Of a DNA stretch of 11,496 nt, positions 1 to 6,623 are shown in pieces. Where the stretch lies: the NCBI GenBank assembly GCA_934513205.1, contig CAKSWU010000037.1, forward strand, positions 1 through 11,496, read 5' to 3'. Each line of letters starts with the position of its first letter. Position 1 is the first letter of the stretch. The stretch comes from an uncultured Faecalibacterium sp. Lineage in GTDB: Bacteria; Bacillota; Clostridia; Oscillospirales; Ruminococcaceae. The translations under genes were made by a program, and so were the position numbers. A model generated the notes under the pieces. It searched no databases. It was given only the letters and a program-made list of their open reading frames with translations, and was not told the origin of the DNA.

Positions 1-120
1 CTGCACAGGAAAAATGATATACACCCTTCCCTGCTCATCCAGCCATCCGTTTTTCACCGACAGCCCCATGCGGTCCAACAGGATGCCGTACAGCGTTTTG
101 GCATCGGTGGACAGGTCAAC
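1..120 (-). pseudogene. RepA_N-type replication initiator protein fragment (5' truncated, runs off the window)
   Basis: Reading the minus strand from 120 down to 1 gives an open frame of 40 codons that begins VDLSTDAKTLYGILLDRMGL and goes on through KNGWLDEQGRVYIIF. The LSTDAK-LYG-LLDRM and NGW-DE-GRVYI pattern is typical of the N-terminal replication-initiation domain of RepA_N proteins, which start replication of plasmids and are also found in integrative elements of Firmicutes. The first residues of that domain, including the start codon, are missing. Going upstream in the same frame, only four unrelated codons precede a TGA at 133-135, so the match breaks near 120. The 3' part lies outside the window, so I cannot tell whether the rest is intact. 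I read it as the edge of a decayed or rearranged mobile element. Family recognition is from memory of conserved residues, not from a search. Confidence 0.72.
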
Positions 121-264
121 TAGAGTGGGAAATCATTGCTCACTTTGCATCCATTGAAAAACGTACATATTTAAAAGCATGTTGTGCTACCAAAAGTAAC
201 GGGAAAGGATGAGATATTTTTCAGTTTTGCTTGGCATTTTGTCTTTTTTCAGATTTCAGCGTAT

Positions 265-297
265 AAAAAAGCGGACAACCGTTTTGGGGTTGTCCGC
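265..297 (-). terminator. Rho-independent terminator of the alpha/beta hydrolase gene
   Basis: A perfect 10-bp inverted repeat (GCGGACAACC at 271-280 pairing with GGTTGTCCGC at 288-297) encloses a 7-base loop. On the minus strand it is followed directly by six T residues (265-270). It lies about 40 bases past the stop codon of the minus-strand hydrolase gene. The stem is more GC-rich than the gene it serves. Confidence 0.9.
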
Positions 298-336
298 AGA
301 AGGATGTATTGTTTTCGTCACTCGATAAATGGGAAT

Positions 337-1077
337 TTAACGAACTAACCTCTTTACTCTTTCAACATAATCATCTGCATGATTTATGCTAATATCTCCG
401 TGATAATATCCTTGTAATACTTCAAGTTCACTATTTGGTATTAAATGAACAATTTTAGTTGCTGATTTTTTCATAATAGGTCTTTCTTTACTTCCAACTA
501 ATACGAGGGTCTTTGCTTTAGTATGCGATAAAGTGTTTTTTACTTCATAATTAGAATTTGACTTCATAAAAGCAATTAAATTATCTTTTGTAATTTTACA
601 AGTATCTTCATAATATAGAGCAAACAAGCTTTTTTTAAGTTTCAAACTTTTAAATTGTAGTTTTGAAAACCACTTTTTACTTATCAAACAATATGATAAA
701 TTAAATATTGGCTCTATCATTTTATAGGTAAAGTCCATTGGCATTACCAAAGCACTTTCAACAATAGCACATTCACATATGTCAGGATTTTTAGATAATA
801 TTTCTAATAAAATTTGTCCGCCTAATGATAGCCCTCCAATTAGTTTTACTTTTCCATTATAATTTTTATTTATAAAATTTATTATTTCTAGAGCATTGCC
901 TTCAATAGAAGTAAAATTTGTATCACTTCCTGAATGTCCATCTAATATAGGAATAACTATGTGAAATTCATTTTCAAGCAAGGATATTTCATCTATATAA
1001 TTCCACCAAGAAAGACCTCCACCGTGTAATAAAATTATAATATCATTATTCTTTGATCCATATTCTTTATATTCCAT
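337..1077 (-). CDS. Alpha/beta hydrolase, probably horizontally acquired
   Basis: A 246-residue single-domain alpha/beta hydrolase, a cytosolic serine hydrolase with no signal peptide. An HGGG oxyanion-hole motif is at 18-21 and the nucleophile elbow G-L-S-L-G is at 82-86, giving Ser84. His226 in the YYHGD segment is the likely catalytic histidine. The acid is probably Glu198, in the LVLVGSKERP strand end where many relatives have Asp. The substrate cannot be told from sequence. The ATG at 1075-1077 is preceded by AGAGGTG (1082-1088), a good ribosome site. A weak -10 (TATATT, 1110-1115) lies upstream without a clear -35. The gene is about 25% GC in sampled lines, against 57-68% in neighbouring genes, and uses AT-ending codons. 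With the replication-gene fragment beside it, this points to transfer from a low-GC Firmicute. It stands alone and has its own terminator. Confidence 0.88.
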   Translation of the reverse strand: MEYKEYGSKNNDIIILLHGGGLSWWNYIDEISLLENEFHIVIPILDGHSGSDTNFTSIEGNALEIINFINKNYNGKVKLIGGLSLGGQILLEILSKNPDICECAIVESALVMPMDFTYKMIEPIFNLSYCLISKKWFSKLQFKSLKLKKSLFALYYEDTCKITKDNLIAFMKSNSNYEVKNTLSHTKAKTLVLVGSKERPIMKKSATKIVHLIPNSELEVLQGYYHGDISINHADDYVERVKRLVR

Positions 1078-1185
1078 CTTACACCTCTAAATTCCGAGTT
1101 ATCCCCCTCAATATACCACGCTTTTCCCCCGCAGAAAAGCTGCTGCGCACAAAAGGCTTCTCCGGCAACTATCCGCGCCCCGGCT

Positions 1186-1193
1186 CATACAAT
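1186..1193 (+). promoter_or_regulatory. Candidate sigma-E-like -10 element (or TACAAT sigma-A -10) for the SigK-like gene
   Basis: The octamer CATACAAT matches the published Bacillus sigma-E -10 consensus CATACAHT at every position. A partial -35 match (GCAACTAT against GHATANNT, 1165-1172) lies 13 bases upstream, where 14 is usual. Transcription would start near 1200, upstream of the ribosome site at 1210-1216 and the GTG at 1224. The last six bases also read TACAAT, a fair sigma-A -10, but I see no TTGACA-like -35 at 16-18 bases. Which polymerase form uses it is undecided. Confidence 0.4.
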
Positions 1194-1223
1194 CTAACAA
1201 CTATGTACCGGGAGGGATATCGT

Positions 1224-1919
1224 GTGCTGCTGACCTTACTGCAATTTTTCGCCACAAAATTTCTGTTTCTGGCGCTCCATCTGGAAAGCGGCTGCTTTCC
1301 GCGTCCGCTCACAGCCCGGGAGGAAGCCGCCGCTTTCAGTGCCCTGCGCGCCGGGGATACCGCCGCCCGGGAAAAGCTGATCCGGCACAACCTGCGTCTG
1401 GTGGCACACATCGTCAAAAAATATTACGCCCTACCGGGCGATCAGGAGGATCTTGTTTCCATCGGCACCATCGGGCTGATGAAAGCGGTAGATACCTTTG
1501 ATGCCACCCGCAAGGCGCGGTTCTCCACCTATGCCAGCCGGTGCATCGAAAACGAGATCCGCATGCAGTTCCGGCGGGATCGCAAGACCGGCGGGACCCT
1601 CTCTCTGCAGGAAACGCTGGAAGCGGACGGTGACTCGGCTCTAACCCTGGCCGATGTGCTGCAGGACAGCTTCTGCATGGAGGACCACTGCGAAACGCAG
1701 GACGACATTCGCCGGGTCCGGCAGCTGCTGGACACCCTGCCCGCCCGGGAGCGGCAAGTCATACTGCTGCGGTACGGTCTGGCAGGCCAGGCACCGCTGA
1801 CCCAGCTGGAAGCGGCAAAGCTGCTGGGCATCAGCCGCAGCTACGTTTCCCGTCTGGAAACACACGCGCTGGAGCTGCTGCGCCGGCAGTGGAACGCGCA
1901 AACAGCGCAGGAGCCCTAG
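1224..1919 (+). CDS. sigK: RNA polymerase sigma factor, SigK (sporulation mother-cell) type, with pro-sequence
   Basis: A 231-residue sigma-70-family factor that would direct core RNA polymerase to its promoters. Region 2 spans about 48-118 (HNLRLVAHIVKKYY at 55-68, DLVSIGTIGLMKAVDTFD at 76-93, FSTYASRCIENEIRMQF at 100-116). Region 4 spans about 165-222, with the helix-turn-helix near 193-216 (LLGISRSYVSRLE). Region 3 is short, as in SigE, SigK, SigF and SigG. The wording around HNLRLVAHIVKK and FPRPLT is closest to Bacillus SigK. The first 20 residues are strongly hydrophobic (LLTLLQFFATKFLFLALHL), like the pro-SigK leader removed by the SpoIVFB protease. I chose GTG at 1224 because GGGAGGG (1210-1216) sits 7 bases before it and the length fits SigK. 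An in-frame ATG at 1203 has no ribosome site and would overlap the likely transcript start. The frame stays open upstream to 1053 by chance. There is no skin-type interruption. Confidence 0.85.
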   Translation: MLLTLLQFFATKFLFLALHLESGCFPRPLTAREEAAAFSALRAGDTAAREKLIRHNLRLVAHIVKKYYALPGDQEDLVSIGTIGLMKAVDTFDATRKARFSTYASRCIENEIRMQFRRDRKTGGTLSLQETLEADGDSALTLADVLQDSFCMEDHCETQDDIRRVRQLLDTLPARERQVILLRYGLAGQAPLTQLEAAKLLGISRSYVSRLETHALELLRRQWNAQTAQEP

Positions 1920-1931
1920 CCCCTGCGCTGT
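1902..1931. terminator. Candidate bidirectional hairpin between convergent genes
   Basis: A 10-bp perfect inverted repeat (ACAGCGCAGG at 1902-1911 with CCTGCGCTGT at 1922-1931) has a 10-base loop that contains the TAG stop codon of the sigma factor gene. It sits between the convergent sigma factor and ribonuclease M5 genes, whose stops are 15 bases apart. Neither side has a T tract, so it is either a weak intrinsic terminator or a 3'-end stabilising hairpin. Confidence 0.5.
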
Positions 1932-1934
1932 CCA

Positions 1935-2546
1935 TCAGCCCAAAATTTTCGACTGCAATTCGTCCAATTGTTCAAAGGTGTACAGCCGATTCAGCGCCTG
2001 CACCAGTTCTTTTTTGGACAGCCGCGGCGGCAGACCCAGCGCATCCAGCAGCTGCATCTTGCGCTCGGCGCTGCCGGGCGTGCCGGAAAGCCCCCAATCG
2101 TAGAGGTCGGTATAGGTGATCTGGCGCCCCTCCGGACGCACCGGCGCGGCTCCGGCCTCCACGCCCAAGGCGTCCAGCAGCGCCTGCCGCACGATGGCGT
2201 CGTCCACGCCTTCCACGCCCAAAAGTCCTTCTTTGCCGGGCTGTTCCTTGCGCTTTTCCTTGCCGTGGATGGCGGGCACATAGGCCTGCACCACGTTCTG
2301 CGCCCCCACCAGATTGGTGATGTAGTTGCGGATGCGGAACCCCGCTGCATCCGAGTCCGTCAGCAGGATTAGACCGTTTTTCCGCGCCAGCGCTTTAAAA
2401 AGCTGCTGGCGCTGTTTGTCGCTGTAAATTCCAAAGCCGTCCGTCAGCAGGATCATGGCATCGGTCAGGTGTGAAAGCCGCGCTGCATCGTATTTTCCCT
2501 CCACGACCAGCACCCGGTCGGTATGGATCATCTCGTTTTCCTTCAT
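1935..2546 (-). CDS. rnmV: Ribonuclease M5 (5S rRNA maturation)
   Basis: A 203-residue protein matching RNase M5, which trims 5S rRNA precursors in the cytosol of Firmicutes. The N-terminal Toprim domain (about 10-100) shows the catalytic glutamate in VVEGKYD (Glu16) and the paired aspartates in LLTDSDAAG (Asp64, Asp66). The C-terminal part (about 115-203) carries the family extension with EGVDDAIVRQAL and LPPRLSKKELVQALN. The ATG at 2544-2546 overlaps the TGA of holA as ATGA, and GGGGAG (2553-2558) lies upstream, so I chose it over the in-frame ATG ten codons earlier, which would sit inside holA. The gene is translationally coupled to holA. In Bacillus rnmV neighbours the rRNA methyltransferase gene rsmA, but it does not here. 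Confidence 0.88.
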   Translation of the reverse strand: MKENEMIHTDRVLVVEGKYDAARLSHLTDAMILLTDGFGIYSDKQRQQLFKALARKNGLILLTDSDAAGFRIRNYITNLVGAQNVVQAYVPAIHGKEKRKEQPGKEGLLGVEGVDDAIVRQALLDALGVEAGAAPVRPEGRQITYTDLYDWGLSGTPGSAERKMQLLDALGLPPRLSKKELVQALNRLYTFEQLDELQSKILG

Positions 2547-3571
2547 CGTCCGCTCCCCGCCAGTGCCAGCCGGCACAGCGCTGTTTCCAGCAAAGTCTGC
2601 TTGTCCACCGGTTGACTTTTCAGGCTCAGGTCCAGCTCCAGCAGCACCTGCATACAGTTTTCGAGCTGCCGCAGGGTATAGTGAGAGGCCGTCTCTGCCG
2701 AACGCTTCAGACGGTAGTCGCTGCCCTTGTAGCCAAAGTCCTTGAATACGGTGCTGTAATTTTTTCGTTTTGCCGCCCCCAGCTTGACCCGGTACAGGTC
2801 CACATAGCTGCCGATCATGGCGGCGGTGATGGCGATGGGCTCCTGCTGCAGCCGCAGCAGAGTCTGCAGTTTTTTACACGCTCCGGTGGCGTTTTTTGCG
2901 GTGACCATCCGGATCATCTCAAACACATCCGCGTCCAGACTCACCGTGCTCATTTCCGCCACCATCGCCGTGGTAATGGTCTGGTAGCCTGCAAGGGCGC
3001 AAAGCTTGTCCACCTCGTTTTCCAGAAGGAACGGGTCCTCGCCGCAGCGCTCCAGCAGCGCCGTTGCCGCGCCTTCCGGAAGAGTGGCACCCTGTTCCCT
3101 GGCGCGGTCGATCATCATCACCTTCAGTTCAAAGGGCTTGGGCTTTGCCAGTTCTTCGGTGTAGCCCAGTGCCTTGCACTGTGCGATCAGCTTTTGCGCC
3201 CGCTTGCCCACTTTGAGCTTGCTGCGTTCCAGTTCAAACACGCTGCCCAGCACCACCACTGCGTTTTCCAGACTGGCAAGGGTGCTGTTCAGCTCGTCAA
3301 TGTCCTTGTCGCTGTAACTGCCGGGCTCCAGCTCCGGCAGGACCACCACACGCCGGGTGCCAAAAAAGGAGATGGTACCCGCCGCCATGATGAGCTGTTC
3401 GATCTCCGGCGCTGCGCCGTCCAGAATGGTGGCCTCCTCATCGCCGTCCTGCGACAGGATGCGGGCCATCCGAGTCACCGTCTGCCGCACCAGATACCGT
3501 TCGCTGGAATAAAAATAGTAGACCGGACAGCCTTTGGCTGCCAGTTTCTGCAGTTTTTCTTCTGCCGCCAT
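2543..3571 (-). CDS. holA: DNA polymerase III subunit delta
   Basis: A 342-residue protein with the features of the delta subunit of the clamp loader, which opens the beta sliding clamp and loads it onto primed DNA. The N-terminal AAA+-like domain starts with VYYFYSSERYLVRQTV (17-32), the usual Y-GEE-YLI region without a Walker A motif. It continues through the strand FGTRRVVVLPELEP and an FE-KxxK-like segment near 200. The C-terminal collar domain (about 210-340) includes a DVFEMIRMVTAKN helix, PIAITAAMIGSYVDLYRVK and the closing LELDLSLKSQPVDKQTLLETALCRL. Length is normal for HolA. AAAGGAGG (3579-3586) precedes the ATG at a good distance. It is the first gene of a two-gene unit with rnmV, transcribed from a promoter inside the 3' end of comEC. 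Confidence 0.93.
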   Translation of the reverse strand: MAAEEKLQKLAAKGCPVYYFYSSERYLVRQTVTRMARILSQDGDEEATILDGAAPEIEQLIMAAGTISFFGTRRVVVLPELEPGSYSDKDIDELNSTLASLENAVVVLGSVFELERSKLKVGKRAQKLIAQCKALGYTEELAKPKPFELKVMMIDRAREQGATLPEGAATALLERCGEDPFLLENEVDKLCALAGYQTITTAMVAEMSTVSLDADVFEMIRMVTAKNATGACKKLQTLLRLQQEPIAITAAMIGSYVDLYRVKLGAAKRKNYSTVFKDFGYKGSDYRLKRSAETASHYTLRQLENCMQVLLELDLSLKSQPVDKQTLLETALCRLALAGSGR

Positions 3572-3611
3572 CGCACACCCTCCTTTCTGACACTGGGATG
3601 GATACCATTGT

Positions 3612-3639
3612 ATTGTACCACAGTCCAGCGGGATTTCAA
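3612..3639 (-). promoter_or_regulatory. Sigma-A-type promoter for holA-rnmV
   Basis: On the minus strand TTGAAA (3634-3639) is followed after 16 bases by TACAAT (3612-3617), with a TG one base before the -10 (extended -10). The start site would fall near 3605, about 34 bases before the holA ATG. It lies at and just beyond the comEC stop codon, so holA does not depend on readthrough from the alaS cluster. Confidence 0.78.
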
Positions 3640-3643
3640 AGCA

Positions 3644-5633
3644 TCACCCGGCATTTTCCCCGCTGTTCCGGCGCAGACTGAGGGTAGAGGGCAGCGTTTC
3701 GTTCCCCTTCATCCAGTCGTAGGTCCGCAGGGCAAGCGTCTTTTGGCAGCGCACCGCATCCGGTCTGGCAGGCGATGCCAGCAGCCACTCGGCGCGCACC
3801 GGCTTTTCCAGTTTCACGGTTCCACTCAGGGTCAAAAGCTGGCTCTGTCCCACCGTCAGCCGCACAAGACAGCCGCTCCGGGTGCGCAGCACTTCCACCT
3901 GTGCCGGAGTGCAGCGGCAGTCCCGGCTGGTGCCTGACTGCATGGTCTGTGCCCGGACCGTCCGCAGCGCTTCCAGCGTGCACTCTGCGGCGGGCTTTGT
4001 GCGCAGGTCTACCAGCAGTTCCACCGTCCGCACACCCCGCTTCGCCAACTGGGCCTCCACCCGGCGCTGCGTGGAAGCCCCACCCCGGAACAGCACCACG
4101 GCGGTATCGTTCTGGCTGACCACCACCGCCGGTGCATTGGAAGTGCCGACAAGGTCGATGTGCACCACGTCCCGGCTGAGGGCATTGCCCAGACCGCATG
4201 CCACTGCCGCTGTCAGCAGGATGCAGGGCAGCGCCGTCCGCAGCCGGACCCTCCAGCGGAAGGCCAGCCAGCTCAGACCGATGAGCACCAGACAGACGAA
4301 TGCGCTGTACGCGGTACCAAAGTAGATGCCCGCTCCCGGCTTTGCACTGATCCAGACCGTCCATGCATTGAGCAGTCCTGTCAAAAGCACCGCGGCACGG
4401 GACAGTGCCCGATAGACCGGCGCAAGCAGCGGGACAAGGCCCGTGAATGCCACACCAAGCCCCAGCAAAAGCATGGGCTGGATCATCCACAGCACCGCCG
4501 CGCCGGACGCCACCGCCCAGACACTGACGCTCAGCCCCCGCAGCACCAGCACCGGAAAGGCCGCCGCAGACGCACAAAACGAGATGCAGACACTTTCCGC
4601 AAGGCCCCAGAACCGCCGCAAAGGACAGCTCAAAGCCGATGTCGCACACGGCGTAACTGTTGCGGGCAGTCATCAGGATGCCTGCCGCTGCCAGCGAGGT
4701 GAGGGCATCCGGTGCACCGTAGACCCACACGCCCAGCGCACTGACCCAGACCGACACCGCTGCACGGCACACCGAGGGCGTAAAACCGGTGACCCCCATC
4801 AGCACAAGCGCCAACAGGCTGCGGGAGAGTGCACGGCGTTTCCGGCGGCGGTAACTTATTTCCCACTCATAGGGCAGGACCGTGCCAAGGATGTCGCCGC
4901 AAAGTACCGACACATGCATCCCGCTGACCACCAGCACATGGGAAAGCCCTGCCCCGCGGTAAGCGTTCCGAAGTGCATCCGAAAGATGGGTCCGGTCTCC
5001 TACCGTCATGGCAGCCAGCACCCCGCCGGTGCCGCCGTTCATGCAGCGGCGAAGCGATGCACTAAGCCGTTGCTGCAGCCGGTGGGTGCGCGCCCGGAAA
5101 CTGCCGCTCTGCCCCAGGACCGCAAAGTCCGGGGCTTCCTCCGTCTGCACTGCCGCCAGCGCGATGCCATCGGTGTACCAGTCCACCCGCTCATTTTCTG
5201 CCGGGGCGGACAGCACAAATCTCCCCCGCACCTGCTGCCCGGCTTTGCACTCCGGCATCTGCTCACACTTCACCCGGAGATCCGCTGCCGCGCCGTTTAC
5301 CGTCTCCACTCGAAGCACTGCCTCCACCGCATCCGGCATCCAGGACGGCGACACGGTCTCCACCTCGGCAGTCAGCACCACCGGGCGTCCGGCATAGCGT
5401 TTTTGCACCGCGCTCCATTGGGCATCGGTCCGCGCGGTGGCTGCCATGCCCGCCACTGCACCCAGCAGAAGGCAGAGGGACGTTTTGCGGGTGCGGTCCG
5501 GGATGCACAGCACAAGGCAGGCAGCAACAAAAAATGCCGCAAACGGCACAAAAAGTTCCGTTTGCGGCAAAAAAGCGCACACTAACTCCACACCCAGCAT
5601 TCCCACGCAGAAAACGCAGAGCGGGCGTCGCAT
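3644..5633 (-). pseudogene. comEC: ComEC/Rec2-family DNA uptake channel, frameshifted
   Basis: This membrane protein family carries single-stranded DNA across the inner membrane in natural transformation. Two overlapping minus-strand frames give one protein once a base is removed. The N-terminal part has hydrophobic segments at about 4-65, an OB-fold-like DUF4131 region (about 80-165), and the start of the Competence domain with AGLSHVLVVSGMHVS (228-242). At Leu342 the frame meets four Gs (4605-4608). With three Gs it would read on as LAESVCISFCASAAAFPVLV and finish with more membrane segments and a C-terminal domain (about 489-662), 662 residues in all. As written, frame 1 stays open into non-homologous residues to 3636. 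The C-terminal domain resembles the metallo-beta-lactamase domain of ComEC, but LVDLRTKPAAEC stands where HxHxDH should be. The ATG is 6 bases after the upstream stop and has no clear ribosome site, so translation is probably coupled. The shift may be a real mutation or a base-calling error. Confidence 0.85.
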
Positions 5634-5639
5634 CCTGTC

Positions 5640-6179
5640 TTAGTGGAAGAACAGGGGCAGCGGCTCCAGGAAGATGATGTCCTTGCGCTGGGCGGCATCT
5701 CCCTCAGCCAGAACTGCAGCCTGACCCACAATGGTACACTGGGTCTGCTCTGCCAGCGCATCCAGTGCCTTCAACGAACCGCCGGTGGAGATGACATCGT
5801 CCACCACCAGAACGCGCTTGCCGTTCATCTTGTCCAGTTCCTTGCGGTCGATGACCAGTTTCTGCTTGCCTGCGGTGGTAATGGACTGGTCCTCCACCAC
5901 GACCGGGTCGGTCATGTACAGCTTTTCACCCTTGCGTGCGCAGACGTAGGGCTTGCCGCTCTGACGGCTCATCTCGTGTGCCAGAGGGATGCCCTTGGCC
6001 TCGGCAGTCAGCAGGATGTCAAACTCCGGGCACTTCTTCAGCAGTTCACCAGCAGTGGCCACGGTCAGTTCGGTGTCGCCCAGCATGATAAAGGCTGCAA
6101 TGTCCATGTGGTCGTTCAGCTTGCAGCGGGTCAGCTCGCGGGTCAGGCCTGCAACGTGCAGGGTATAAGTTTCAGCCAT
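5640..6179 (-). CDS. Type I phosphoribosyltransferase, purine (adenine/xanthine)-type
   Basis: A 179-residue cytosolic enzyme of the type I PRTase fold, which moves phosphoribosyl from PRPP to a base, probably in purine salvage. The PRPP-binding signature VLVVDDVISTGGS is at 123-135 with the two acidic residues Asp127-Asp128. A purine-PRTase-like segment, LLTAEAKGIPLAHEM (56-70) followed by PYVCARK (77-83), matches the layout of adenine and xanthine phosphoribosyltransferases. A flexible-hood region lies about 85-110. Length is that of APRT, but the hood differs enough that I do not assign the substrate base. AAGGGAG (6191-6197) precedes the ATG by 11 bases. It lies 28 bases after the HIT gene and directly before comEC, within the alaS cluster. 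Confidence 0.82.
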   Translation of the reverse strand: MAETYTLHVAGLTRELTRCKLNDHMDIAAFIMLGDTELTVATAGELLKKCPEFDILLTAEAKGIPLAHEMSRQSGKPYVCARKGEKLYMTDPVVVEDQSITTAGKQKLVIDRKELDKMNGKRVLVVDDVISTGGSLKALDALAEQTQCTIVGQAAVLAEGDAAQRKDIIFLEPLPLFFH

Positions 6180-6207
6180 AATTCAACGCTCTCCCTTATT
6201 CTTAAAA

Positions 6208-6540
6208 TCAGACAGGCAGTTTTTCGCCGCCCAGAACGTGGAAATGCAGGTGCTTCACGGTCTGGCCCGCGTCCTCGCCCACATTGGAGATGACGCGGTA
6301 GCCGTTTTCCAGACCCTGCTCCGCAGCCAGCTTTGCGATCACTGCAAAGATATGGCCCAGCAGCGCGCCGTCCTCTTCGGTCAGCGCAGCGGCAGAAGCG
6401 ATGTGCTTGCGGGGGACCACCAGAAAATGCACCTTTGCCTGCGGGTTGATGTCGTAGAACGCCACCACCTGCTCGTCCTCGTACAACTTTTTGGAGGGGA
6501 TCTTACCCTCCGCAATCATGCAGAACAGACAATCTTCCAT
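6208..6540 (-). CDS. HIT-family (HINT-like) nucleotide hydrolase
   Basis: A 110-residue histidine-triad protein, of a family that hydrolyses AMP-linked phosphoramidates such as adenylated amino-acid by-products. The triad HLHFHV is at 97-102, with His99 the expected nucleophile by family alignment. The N-terminal CLFC pair (Cys4, Cys7) with His46 suggests the structural zinc site seen in bacterial HIT proteins. Length is normal. I start at 6540 (MEDCLFC) because GGAAGGAG lies about 10 bases upstream. The ATG three codons earlier (6549) is too close to that site. It follows alaS by 83 bases. The pairing makes sense because HINT enzymes can clear aminoacyl-AMP released by tRNA synthetases, though that link is an inference. 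Confidence 0.93.
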   Translation of the reverse strand: MEDCLFCMIAEGKIPSKKLYEDEQVVAFYDINPQAKVHFLVVPRKHIASAAALTEEDGALLGHIFAVIAKLAAEQGLENGYRVISNVGEDAGQTVKHLHFHVLGGEKLPV

Positions 6541-6574
6541 GGGGAACAACTCCTTCCGGTATTTTATAAACGTC

Positions 6575-6612
6575 CTCGCCCCCTCCTCTTTGGAGGGACC
6601 TGAGAGAGCGAG
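6575..6612 (-). other. Two-tier hairpin between alaS and the HIT gene
   Basis: CCCTCC/GGAGGG (6581-6586 with 6592-6597) forms an inner 6-bp stem with a 5-base loop. CTCGC/GCGAG (6575-6579 with 6608-6612) can close an outer stem. No T tract follows on either strand, so it is unlikely to stop transcription fully. It may shape mRNA processing or partial attenuation between alaS and the downstream genes, or be a degenerate intergenic repeat. Confidence 0.45.
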
Positions 6613-6623
6613 TCCGTCTTACA

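Noticed and set aside
122..211. A short plus-strand frame reading EWEIIAHFASIEKR before a TGA
   Set aside because: It looks slightly protein-like and could be the tail of another lost element gene, but it has no start codon of its own, continues upstream only as antisense of the RepA fragment, and I recognise no family.
1120..1140. GCTTTT/AAAAGC inverted repeat upstream of the hydrolase and sigma factor genes
   Set aside because: A 6-bp stem with a 9-base loop and no T tract. It is too weak to call a terminator or operator.
2471..3937. A 488-codon plus-strand open frame opposite holA
   Set aside because: It is antisense to holA and the end of comEC, rich in Gln, His and Pro, and shows no motif or ribosome site.
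3636..4604. The long minus-strand frame that continues the ComEC N-terminus past 4605
   Set aside because: After Gly343 the residues become a Gly/Ala/Cys-rich string without membrane segments, while the neighbouring frame continues the ComEC pattern. Stop codons are rare in GC-rich DNA, so the open frame is not evidence of coding.
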